NCBI RefSeq assembly: GCF_029168945.1
Contig: NC_083603.1
Coordinates: forward strand, 51,780,406 to 51,844,405
DNA: 64,000 bases
Direction: 5' to 3'
Origin: Cannabis sativa
Lineage: Eukaryota > Streptophyta > Magnoliopsida > Rosales > Cannabaceae
Part shown: positions 11,601-22,083 of the stretch, piece after piece
How the letters are laid out: each line of letters opens with the position of its first letter
Numbering within the stretch: position 1 is the stretch's first letter
Program-made: the position numbers and the translations under genes
The notes under the pieces: generated by a model
Databases searched by the model: none
The model's input: the letters and a program-made list of their open reading frames with translations, nothing else
What the model was told of the DNA's origin: nothing

Positions 11601-14330
11601 ATGAGAAGAACCCCAGTTGCACCATCTGCATCTTTGGGTCTCCCTCAAGACCCATAGACTGCATATCTAAATGCTTAGGTTCCACTCACAACTGGAATCC
11701 CCATGAACACTGTAGATGTGGTAAATCCTATCCTACAACAGGCACCATAAGCCCGGCCATCACAGCTGGCCAAACTGATATGAGCATCCTGGTGGATCCA
11801 AATAGCAAGCCCCTGCCTCCAAGGGAAGACACACCATTGGTGCCTCCCACAGAAGGAAGGACTCGTGGGCAACAGCCCCCAGGAACAACAACTAAATCTC
11901 GTCTCTGGTATTATGCTGGAGAGACAGGACCAGGAGTTAGCAAGCATACGATTGGCAAGCCCCATGTGGACTTAGAAAAAGTCTCGAGTTATCCAGACTC
12001 AAAGGAGCTGTAGGCCAGGCCGGCCTAACTGAAGAACCACACACTACTAATTGCGATGTATTTGCTCAGCAAAGATGCAAATTCTTGAGGTGGATGGATG
12101 ACCAGGATTACATCATTTGATCTCACCAAGCAGAATTAGATTGCCACAATTGAAAGGTCAGCGATCTAATAAGGCAGTTTAACTAGAGAACAAGAGGTCA
12201 GGATCTCATCAAAGATCCACTTCAAGGAAGACTCGTTGATAGATTAGGGAGGGTCTATTGACATGCTGACCAACCTGGTTCTTCGAGAACTAGGACAGAT
12301 CTTCTCTTGCCAAAGGAAGGACAGAACTTTCCTCAAAGGTCTAACAGCGAGAATAGCCAGATCCTGGCAACTAGCGACATGGGGGGCCAGCCAGGGATCT
12401 TTAACTCAGCAGCACCCCCCATTGTTCAGCCTATGGCTGGCCAGCCACCAGCAGGAGCACCCTTAGCCGGCCAAAAGACAGCACTCCCTCCTCGAGGGGA
12501 GCGAGGCACCCAGATGTCAATCTTCAACCAACAAGGATCGGGAGCAGGTGGAAACACCCAAAACGGCAATTCGAGAAGTGAAACTGATCACTTTAGACAC
12601 CTAGATTCACTAAACTCTAGCAATTGATGTGATCTACCTCCTGTCAACACACAACCAACATCAGTCGACCAAGGAGTCGTGTGTGGCCAGACCCTGCTCT
12701 CTACAGGTTTGGCCAGCCATGGGAGCATTGCAGGTGGTCAGACCCTTTGCAGGTTTGGCCAGCCAAGGACAGCACCCAAGTGTAGGTCTGGCCAACCAAA
12801 GCCAACACCCATACACGAGAATGGTTGGCCAGGGTCTGCAATTTACCACAAGTTTGGCCGACCTTCACCATACACTCTCTTAGAGTATGGCCGGCTAGCC
12901 CCTATCTCTCTAGAATCTACAACCCCTCTAAGGAGGTTCATTCAGTCAAGTTCCCACAGTAACAGATCCTTATGTGCAAGCACAGCTGGACCAACTCAGG
13001 GACATGATTCAAGGCATAGCTGGTCCGAAGCCTTTAGATCCTGAACTAGATCGGTCAAGGGGATCACCATTCTCGGCATACATAAATACTTTGCCCTAGC
13101 CCAAATTCAAGATGTTAGTATGGAAGATGTATACTAGATGAGAAGACTCGTTGGCTCACATCAAATACTTTGAGATGCAACTCAATCTCCAGAAGGTTAT
13201 TGGTGATGTGCGATGTCGCATATTCCCGGCCACTTTATCAAAAACAGCTCAACAATGGTACTTCAAACTCACCCCAAGAAGATTCAACTCTTGGGCTGAG
13301 TTCTCTCAAGAATTCTACACACACTTCTCATCTTCGAGACTTGTACCATCACAGCTAGAAGACCTTATCAAAGTCAAACAACGATAAGGAGAACATTTGA
13401 AGAATTACATTCAGAGGTTCATGGCTAAGGCTACAAAAGTCAAAGGCCTCCCAAAAGAAGGTCGATATACGGCCATACTGGGGGGAATACTCCAATTGAG
13501 TGAATTCTGGAAAGACATCTGGAGGATCTCTACCAATAACATGAAGGAGTTCCTTGATAGAGTTGATGGCTTTATCAAACTCGAAAAAGCCATACGATAG
13601 GCCCAAATAGGGCACGCCAACAACAAACAGTCACGAGACATCCTACAGTCTCATGACCTATTAGGTGCACAGGCAGAAACCAATAACTCTGCACAGGCCT
13701 CTAGTGGAAAAAAACAAGCGCAACATCAACAGCTCTAGGAGGAATAATGGCAAAAAGGGTAAGTTTAACACTTCTCCCATGCCACAGAAGAATAAGGAAG
13801 AGAAGTATACCCACTTCACCCTCCTGACCAAGAAACCTGAGGCCATCGTCATGGCCACTCAGGGAACATTCCCCTACTGAAAGCCCTTTCCTGTTAAAAG
13901 GGAGATGAGCAAGAGGGACATGTTGAAGTTTTATCGGTATCACAACGATTTTGGCCATGACACCAATGAGTGTCAAAATTTGAAGAGGGAGATTGAATAC
14001 CTCATAAGGTGTAACAGTCCCCACCTATGTCGTTATGTGTAGAACAACCAAACGCATGCACAAGGTGTCCAAAACGGAGATCTAATGCCACTACTAATGG
14101 CATGACACCTAGGGGTTATTCTTGGTGGATCCCACATTACAGGAGAGACCAGCAAAGCTAGGGAGTTCTATGCTCGGACACTCCATCACGAGCCTAAAAG
14201 TGATATCCTAGTTGTCAAAGATAGGGGCTCTAAGCAACCAAAGCTTATAGAGCCCACAATCTCCTTCACCAAAGAAGACGCTACTCAGGTTAGTTTCCCG
14301 CACAATGACCCCTGGTCATTACTGCACAAA
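11601..14330 (+). pseudogene. E1 gag remnant
   Basis: The frame starts at ATG 11601 (MRRTPVAPSA) about 58 bases after the LTR but meets stops within 20 codons. The conserved gag core is readable at 13151-13600 (KTAQQWYFKL, LKNYIQRFMAKATKV) in a single frame broken by TAA at 13385 and TAG at 13598. The zinc knuckle near 13930-13980 reads YRYHNDFGHDTNEC, in which the first Cys has become Tyr. The 12660-12900 part is a run of degenerate 25-34-base units around GTTTGGCCAGCC. Confidence 0.7.
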
Positions 14331-17300
14331 TTAAGAACATGACCGTAGCAAGATGCATGGTGGACAATGGAGCCTCCTCCAACATTATTTTCAAGTCAAC
14401 ATATGAAAAGACAGGGCTCCAGCTCACTGACCTGGCGCCTTACAATCAAGTGATGTATGGCTTCTTTGGCCAAGGCATCGCACCTGTCGGGTATATCAAT
14501 ACCCCTCACAGTTGGAGAAAATCCAACCACTAGAACTTTGATGGCGTAGTTCATTGTGATTGACATTCCTTCAGCCTTCAATGCCATGATAGGCCGACCG
14601 ACCCTCAATGACTTGAAGGTGGTAATATCCATCTACCACTTATGCCTCAAATTTCCAATAAGGCATGGGGTGGCATGTGTGAGGGGAGACCAATAGTCTG
14701 CCTGTCACTATTGCAACATGACTCTATCCAAAGCCAAGAAAGAGAATATGCCCGCCAAGGGCCCAGAAGATGAGCCCAGCAAAAAGTAATGAAGTCCAGC
14801 CCAAAGCAGGGACACAGACATAGATCATCGCTTTGGGGATCTTGGAAGAATGTTTCGAGCCTGTAGAAGAGTTAGAAGAAGTGGAAGTTGATCCCACTTT
14901 TCCAAAAAGAAGACTGAAGATTAGGAAGGGTTTAGCGCCATAAATTAAATCAATACTGATAAGATTTCTAAGGGAAAACCTGGACCTTTTTGCATGGTCA
15001 CATGGAGACATGGTTGGAATCGACCCCTCAGTGATGACCCATGCACTCAACATCGATCCAAGCATCCAACCTGTTCAATAAAAAAGAAGGTTGATGGATA
15101 AAGAGCACACCCAAGCATTCAAAGAGTAGGTCGAGAGGCTACGAGCCCACGAATTCATAACGGAGGCATTCTATACACTATTGGTATCCAACCCAGTATC
15201 GGTGCCCAAAGTTAACAAAAAGTGGAGAGTGCATCGACTTCACCAACTTGAACAAAGCATGTCCAAAAGACTACTTCCCGTTTCCCAGAATTGACTAGCT
15301 TGTAGATGCAACAGTTGGCCATGAAATCCTAAGTTTCATGGACGCATTTAGGTTACAATCAAATAAAAATGCATCCACTAGATTAGGAGCACACTAGCTT
15401 CATGACAAATTTAGGCCTGTACTGCTACAAAGCCATGCCCTTCGAACTAAAAAATACAGGGGCCACATATCAAAGGCTGGTGAACTATGTTCAAAGATCT
15501 CATCAACCACAACATGGAGGTGTATGTGGACGGCATGCTTGTCAAGTCTAAAAAGGCTGGGGGCATGTGAAGGACTTAGATGAATGCTTCAAAATCCTTC
15601 ACAACTACAACATGAAGCTCAACCCCCTCAAATGCTCTTTCAATGTAGGCTTGGGAAAATTCCTTGGCTTCATAGTCAATGCTAGGGGAATAAAGGCAAA
15701 CCTAGATAAGATCCAAGCCCTTATGGACATGAAGTCGCCATAATTATCAAGGAAGTGCAAAGCCTAATAGGACGCATTGCTGCATTAAGCAGATTTGTGT
15801 CCAAATCTATAGATAAATGTGTACCCTTCTTCAACATTCTTAGAGGTAACAAAAAATTTGAGTTGACAGAGGAATGTGAAAATGCATTTCAAGAGCTGAA
15901 GAAATAATTTGCTCAACCACCTATGTTTTCTAAACCCCTAGACAATGAAGAGCTAGGCGTGTACCTAAAAGTCATAGAGCATGTTGTGAGTGATGTCCTC
16001 ACAAGAGAAGAAGACGGTGTACAACACCGTACATACTACATCAGCAAAAGGCTAATTGACGCCGAAAGCCGGTACCCACTCATGGAGAAATTGACTTATA
16101 GTCTGCTCTTGGCTTCTAGAAAGCTGAGACCTTACTTCCAGGCACACCTCATAAAGGTGTACACCGATCAACCATTGTAGCAGGTTTTGCAGAAACCTGA
16201 AGCATCAAGCCGACTACTCAAATAGGCCATTGAGCTTGGCCAGTTCGAGATCACATACCAACCAAGAATAGCCATAAAGGGTCAAGCCCTTGCAGACTTC
16301 GTGGCTGAGTGCACAAACTCATCTCTTGAAATCTCTCATGACTTAGGAGAAAATCAAGACCCAGAGAAGAAGTGAGAGCAAGAACAGCAGCAAAATCCTG
16401 AAGAACTAACATGGAAACTCCACGTTAATGAAGCTGCACTCACCAATTTTCCGGTGCAAGCATTGCCCTTATAACACTTGGGGTAGCAACTGCATGGAGC
16501 AATCAAATTTGGCTTTAAAGCCTCAAATAATGAAGTTGACTATGAAACCTTAATAGTTGGCCTCAAGCTGGCACATGAAGTACGGGCTGACCACTTGGAC
16601 ATATTTAGTGATTCTCAACTAGTTATGAATCAAGTTCTAGGTGAATACACAGCTCGAGGTGAAAAAATGGTGGCCTACTTGAGAAAAATCAAAGACTTAC
16701 TAAGCCAGCTCAAAGGCTACACAATCAGGCAGATCCCCAGGGAGCATAATGCTATAACAGATGCACTTGCTTGTCTAGAAAGTAGCACCATTACTGACAA
16801 GCAAAGTTGGTGCCCATACAGTTCCTAGAGGAACCTGACATTACCATCCAAGAAAAAGTCAACATGTTGCTAGATACTTCAACATGGATGACACCTATTG
16901 CAGCTTACCTACAAACCGGAGCCTTGCCAGAAGGCAAGAATGAAGCAAACAAGCTAAGAAGAAAAGCTGCTAGGTATCTAATCCTTGATGGAGTAATCTA
17001 CAGACGGAGCTTTTCCATGGCTCTCTTAAGGTGTGTCACCAAAGCCAAAGTTGAGCGGCTAATGATAGAAGTGCATGAAGGCTTCTGCGATAACCATACT
17101 AGGGGCAAAGCCTATCCAAAAAGATACTTCGATAGGGGTACTTTTGGCCAATAATGATCGAGGACTCAATGGACTATGTCAAAAAATATGACAAGTGCTA
17201 GAGATTCTAAAAAATTCCAAGAGCTCCACCCAACGAGCTGACGATGATGCAGTCTCCTTGGCCCTTCGCAGTGTGGGGGATAGACCTGATTAGTCAACTC

Positions 17301-18125
17301 CCAAAGGGAAAAGGAAGGGTAGAGTTTGCTATCGTCGCAGTAGACTACTTCAACAAGTGGACAAAAGATGAACCCCTAGCAAAAATCACCTCCCAAAAAG
17401 TCCTTGACTTTGTTGTAAAGAACATCATATGTCGATTCGGACTTCCCTAGAACATTGTGTCAGATAATGGGAAGCAGTTTGATAGTGACATGTTCACAGA
17501 TTTTTACAATAGGTATGGCATCATCAAAAGCTTCTCTATTGTGGCCCATCCTTAAGCAAATTGGCAGGTAGAAGCTATCAATAAAACCTTCAAGGACACC
17601 TTGAAGAAGCGCCTTAAGGAAGCAAAAGGCAACTAGCCTAAATTGCTCCCAAAGGTCCTATGGTTGCATAGGACTACCAAGAAGATAGCCACTAGGAAAA
17701 CTCCATTCGCTCTAGCTTATGGATATGAGGCGATGTTACCTATAGAGCTAGTGTCACCATCTCATAAGAGAACAATCTATGACCAACAAACAAACAACAC
17801 CCTATTAGCAGAGTCCCTTGACAAAGTAAAAAAAAGAAGAGATCAAGCTAACCTAAAGTTATAAACTACCAGCAAAAGGTAGCAAGGCACTTCAACAAAC
17901 AATTCAAGAATAGGAAATTATTCATAGGAGACCTGGTGCTCCGAAGAGTATTCTTGAACACTAAAGACTCAACAACAGGAGTGTTGGGGCCTAATTGGGA
18001 AGGCTCCTATCAAGTTACAGAGATAACTAGTATGGGAGCCTACAAGCTGGAAAGGTACAACAAGAACATGGAACTTGTTCTCCTACTAAGATACTAGAAT
18101 GGAGAGCACCTTCGCAAATACTATC
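14331..18125 (+). pseudogene. E1 pol remnant (protease, RT, RNase H, integrase)
   Basis: The protease site MVDNGASSN is at about 14355. RT spans about 14960-15700, with the catalytic motif reading YVDGM, so one of the two Asp residues is lost. RNase H spans about 15920-16790 (HRTYYISKRLIDAESRYP, IFSDSQLVMNQVLGEY). Integrase spans about 16840-17870 (EVHEGFCDNHT, WPFAVWGIDLI, SDNGKQFDS). The integrase C-terminal part ends near 18125. At least a dozen stop codons interrupt it, most standing where relatives have Gln or Trp, plus several frameshifts. Confidence 0.75.
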
Positions 18126-18225
18126 AGTCACCAGCTTACAAAACACTACTCCAAAGTAGCAATTCTACCTACTCAATATTAGAGTACAAAAGAGCTAGTG
18201 CCCATGGCCTTTTTGGTGTGGTCTC

Positions 18226-18245
18226 CCACCGTTCATCAACGGTGG
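18226..18245. repeat. Perfect 8-bp hairpin after E1 pol
   Basis: CCACCGTT, a CATC loop, then AACGGTGG form a perfect inverted repeat about 100 bases downstream of the end of E1 pol. Function unknown; it could be chance or part of an RNA structure. Confidence 0.5.
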
Positions 18246-18512
18246 CCTCTGCTATGCAAGGCAAGCAGGGGTAGCTATTTGACATCTAGAAGCTAAATCT
18301 TTGTAATGTAAGCTTATAAATTCAATATATGTGAGTTGCACAACAGCAAAGACCAATCAATGAATAAAAATAATGTTTATGTTCTATTTATTGTGTTTAA
18401 ACAACTTTCTCACAAGATTGACTTCTTAAAGTTACTCTTTTAGTTCCACATGCGTACTATGGATAGCACCCCAAGAAAGAACCCAGGCAAGGTTTGAGAA
18501 ACTTGGTGAATA

Positions 18513-18517
18513 GCAAG
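18513..18517 (+). repeat. Target-site duplication of E2, left copy (GCAAG)
   Basis: GCAAG at 18513-18517 is repeated at 30111-30115, directly outside the two E2 LTRs. The interrupted sequence is the 3' untranslated region of E1. Confidence 0.9.
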
Positions 18518-19386
18518 TGTTATAGTGAGATTTCTCTCACCTAGAAACTCGAGACCAGACTCCTCTTTAAAAGGACACGTATATTCAGATTCCCAATGAA
18601 AGCTGAAATGTCCGTGAGAGACTTCTCGAAGTTTGGACCTCGCCCAGGATAAAACCAGCGAGATATTGCGGGTGCGACCTATTTCACACCGCATAACCAT
18701 AATCCTCATCATGTAGGGTAGACCCAACTCGCATATGTCAGAACATATGCGAGTGTCTCCCTCTATACCTCCGCGACGAGTATAAGGACCGATGCCCTAT
18801 GAGGCAGTCTTGGTCCCAGCGACCCAACAGCCCTAACAGACCAATATAAGTTTGCATGTCCAGATGTTACCAGCTTCAACATGCGACGTCTACAACGGGC
18901 GATTACTTAAGGACGCAGACGTTCCAAACGTATGTGCGATCCTACGAGCTCAACAGACGGAACATGAACGGTCAACTCGCAGATGCGAAAGACGCATACG
19001 TTGATGAATTCAGTAACTGTCATACATTTATTAATGTTAACGTTGTTTGAGTTTAGTCATTGCAATTCAATGTGTAAATAATGGATTAACAATAAATGTG
19101 ATCCTCATGTAACCGATTGGGCACCTGCTTTGTATATAAAGGGGTGATCCACCGTGAAAATGCACCTACGAATCCCTTGCTACAGTGGACTAAGCAGAAC
19201 GAAATCTGACTGAACCACTATAATTCACCGTCTTGTTTATTTTTCCAGCTTTGTTGTTTACTCTCGCATTTCTATTCGAGTACTCGCCATTCTAGGTTGA
19301 ATACTCGCATTTGTCATCTCTCAAATAATTCTCTCTTTTACCAGTTAAATTGTACTTTTTGGTGTTGCGAAATATCAGTAACAACA
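18518..19386 (+). repeat. E2 5' LTR
   Basis: It starts TGTTATAGTGAG and ends GTAACAACA. A TATATAAA box lies at 19133-19140, about 245 bases before the LTR end. The four differences from the 3' copy are near 18681, 18746, 18852 and 19082. A 64-codon open frame inside it (18856-19050) is repeated identically in the 3' LTR and is not a gene. Confidence 0.92.
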
Positions 19387-19388
19387 TT

Positions 19389-19405
19389 TGGCGCCGTCTG
19401 TGGGA
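19389..19405 (+). other. E2 primer-binding site
   Basis: TGGCGCCGTCTGTGGGA starts two bases after the LTR. The first nine to ten bases match the complement of a plant tRNA-Asp 3' end (TGGCGCCGT); the rest does not, so the primer tRNA is uncertain. The motif differs from the TTGGTGC type used by E1, E3 and E4. Confidence 0.65.
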
Positions 19406-19449
19406 ATTTGACTGTAAGATTCTATTCACTTCAAAGAACATCACTCAAC

Positions 19450-22083
19450 ATGGCTGGAAATCACGCTAACGGAGCTAACAATGAATCCATCAACATTGGA
19501 ACGATGAGCGTACCATTGCCTGGAACCGGAGTGCCACCTGTAGACGTCATCAACGGCGGGGTAGGGAGGAGCAACATCAGACCACTCAACCTATTTCCAG
19601 AAACAACTGGTCCTCAAGTCGGAGGCACGTCCACACCACCAGCAACCATGCACTTTCCCCCTGTCACCCCGGCGGTCGTGTCCGAAGGAGTGGTCCAGCT
19701 CACGACTGATCAATACGCCGCAATCCAGGATCAGCTGCGAGCACTACAAGCCGAGGTGGATGGACAGAGCCGAGCTCGACACCCTCCTCGGGTCCCTGCC
19801 GTTCGTAATGAAAACCCTCAGGTAACGATTTCTCGACGTCAAACTAACCATGCACGCAGGGAACGAAGAACTGATCCTGAAATCTTGGACTTGAATCACC
19901 CGACGTCAAGAGACCAATACGCAAGGTTGCCTAACCAGAGCGCACAAACCGACGAGGATCCTGAGCGCCGCAACCCTCGCAGTCGTCACCCTCGAGATAA
20001 CGACGCAGAGTCAGCCTCTTCATCCTCGCATGACCGTACTCCAGGCAGGTATACGAGGTCTGGCTCTGTGCAAACACAGCAAGGAGGACGCTACCGTGTA
20101 CACCGAGGTGATCTGCGTGATCATCTCAATGCAGTCTTTAGGGCACGCTCCCGCGGCCCGCATAACACGGAGACGCTCCATGATCCCCATACGGGCGATC
20201 AGGGTGTCAACACAATTAACAACCCGCCCATCGCGCCGATCGCGACCACTGGGATCAATATCCCTTCGAACCTTGCCGCAGTGGCTGCGAGCCCCACTGT
20301 TGTAGCAACTCCACCTCCTGCGACAGGAGGAATCGACCAAAGTATGCTTCTGCAAGCTTTGAAGATGCTCGAGCAGCAGCGTAAGCCCATATACAAGCTG
20401 CACGGCACCTCGCCTTTTACCGCAGAAGTGCGGCAGGCCCAACTTCCAAAGGGGTTCCGTTTATCCGAATCCCTCAAATATAAAGGTACTTCTAACCCGT
20501 TAGACTACCTAGAAAAGTTTAACACCATAATGGAAGTGGACCAGGTGTCGCAACTCGCGAAGTGTCGCATTCTCGCGGCCACACTCGAGGAGAATGCCCA
20601 TGATTGGTTCACCCAATTACCAGAGGCATCGATATCGACATGGGAGAACTTCGTCGATCTATTTCTCACACATTTCCAGGCCACGATGACGTATAGGCCA
20701 CCCTATACGACTTTGGCGAACATCAAGCAAGAACACAGTGAGTCTTTGCAGAATTATTTCAAGCGTTTTAACGCTGAAGTAACAAAAGTTGAGAAGGCCC
20801 CCGAGTCTTCGCTTGTTTGCATGTTAATAACAGGTGTCTTGCCAAGAACCGACTTTTGGAAAGAGCTACAGGCCCGAAGGCCAGAATCCTTGGTAGAATT
20901 ATTCGCCATGGCCGAACCTCATAAGAGAATCGAGAACTCCTTGGCGGAATTGGAGAAGGGCAAGAACAAGCGGCGATCACCCATACCGCGGTCGCGGTCC
21001 CGCAGTCCGCGAGGAAAGAATTCCAGGGGCCGAAGCCCCAGAAGACGCAGCCCACGCAAACCGCGAAGCCCGAAGTTGGCTAAGTCGCCTCCAAAAAAGG
21101 AGTCCTCGCCCAAAAGAAAAGGAGGACCTCGCTTCGTCAATTATACCGAACTTGCCGTACCTCGAGACCACATCTATGCGGTTGAGGAAAGGAACGGCGT
21201 CTTCAAGAAGCCGCCCCCCATCAGGGGAAATCGCGACCGAAGAGACCCCAAAAAGTTCTGTAAGTACCACAAGGATATCGGCCACACTACCCTTGAGTGT
21301 TGGGTCTTGCAGGACGAAATTGAAGAATTGATCAGAAGGGGAAAATTCGACAAGTATAAAAGGAGCGAGGAAAGTCACCCCCGAGCGGATGACAAAGGAG
21401 AAAACCAGAATGCGAGTGGCTCCAGAACACCTCGCAATATCCTGACTATAATCGGAGGACCACACATCGCAGGCGACTCTCGCAAATCACAAGAACGATA
21501 TGCCAGAGAAGCCAAAGAGAAGCCGCTTACCAATGTGAACAATCTTGGTGAACGACCAGAGAAGCTCTTCAAGAGAGAATGCGAGGACATTGTCTTTATG
21601 GAGAGCGATGCGAGATGGGTCCACCACCCGCATTCTGACGCACTTGTGATAGTCGCCAATATAGGTGGAGACAACGTCCATCGCATATTGGTCGACAATG
21701 GAAGTTCGGTGAATTTACTGAACTTCCAAGCCTTCAAGCAAATGGGGCTACAAGAAAAAGATTTGCGGCCAATGACATCGAGCATCTATGGTTTCACGGG
21801 AGATGTCATAGCTATCAAAGGGATGATCAAACTCCCAATCACTTTGGGAACTGCCCCAATAACTGCCAAGTCGATGGCCAACTTCGCAGTAATTGATCAA
21901 TACTCAGCATATAACGCCGTAATTGGACGGCCAATTCTGAAGGAGATGAAGATCGTAACTTCGATCTATCATCTAACAATGAAGTTCCCTACTCCCTCTG
22001 GAGTAGGATCAGTGAGGGGAGTCCAATCTGACTCTCGAGAATGTTACAATGCAAATTGTCAAGCTCGCAAAAAAGGACGGTGA
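19450..22083 (+). CDS. E2 gag-protease polyprotein (877 aa)
   Basis: The start at 19450 (MAGNHANG) is the first ATG downstream of the primer site; the frame is also open upstream into the LTR. The gag core lies around 20400-20940 (FTAEVRQAQLPKGFR, ENAHDWFTQLPE, LQNYFKRFNAEVTKVE). It is followed by a strongly basic Arg-Ser/Ser-Pro region (20958-21120), then a zinc knuckle of the form C-x2-H-x4-H-x4-C (CKYHKDIGHTTLEC, about 21258-21300). The aspartic protease motif ILVDNGSSVN is at about 21686. Capsid assembly and processing are the expected roles. The frame ends TGA at 22081-22083, overlapping the pol frame by 43 bases. No internal stop. Confidence 0.88.
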   Translation: MAGNHANGANNESINIGTMSVPLPGTGVPPVDVINGGVGRSNIRPLNLFPETTGPQVGGTSTPPATMHFPPVTPAVVSEGVVQLTTDQYAAIQDQLRALQAEVDGQSRARHPPRVPAVRNENPQVTISRRQTNHARRERRTDPEILDLNHPTSRDQYARLPNQSAQTDEDPERRNPRSRHPRDNDAESASSSSHDRTPGRYTRSGSVQTQQGGRYRVHRGDLRDHLNAVFRARSRGPHNTETLHDPHTGDQGVNTINNPPIAPIATTGINIPSNLAAVAASPTVVATPPPATGGIDQSMLLQALKMLEQQRKPIYKLHGTSPFTAEVRQAQLPKGFRLSESLKYKGTSNPLDYLEKFNTIMEVDQVSQLAKCRILAATLEENAHDWFTQLPEASISTWENFVDLFLTHFQATMTYRPPYTTLANIKQEHSESLQNYFKRFNAEVTKVEKAPESSLVCMLITGVLPRTDFWKELQARRPESLVELFAMAEPHKRIENSLAELEKGKNKRRSPIPRSRSRSPRGKNSRGRSPRRRSPRKPRSPKLAKSPPKKESSPKRKGGPRFVNYTELAVPRDHIYAVEERNGVFKKPPPIRGNRDRRDPKKFCKYHKDIGHTTLECWVLQDEIEELIRRGKFDKYKRSEESHPRADDKGENQNASGSRTPRNILTIIGGPHIAGDSRKSQERYAREAKEKPLTNVNNLGERPEKLFKRECEDIVFMESDARWVHHPHSDALVIVANIGGDNVHRILVDNGSSVNLLNFQAFKQMGLQEKDLRPMTSSIYGFTGDVIAIKGMIKLPITLGTAPITAKSMANFAVIDQYSAYNAVIGRPILKEMKIVTSIYHLTMKFPTPSGVGSVRGVQSDSRECYNANCQARKKGR

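Noticed and set aside
18856..19050. 64-codon open frame, repeated at 29580-29774
   Set aside because: It lies in both LTRs of E2, with no domain; it is duplicated only because LTRs are.
20020..20442. Minus-strand 140-codon frame inside E2 gag (also 20977-21465 and 21375-21785)
   Set aside because: These are complements of a well-supported gag frame; the composition mirrors gag codons and no domain is visible.
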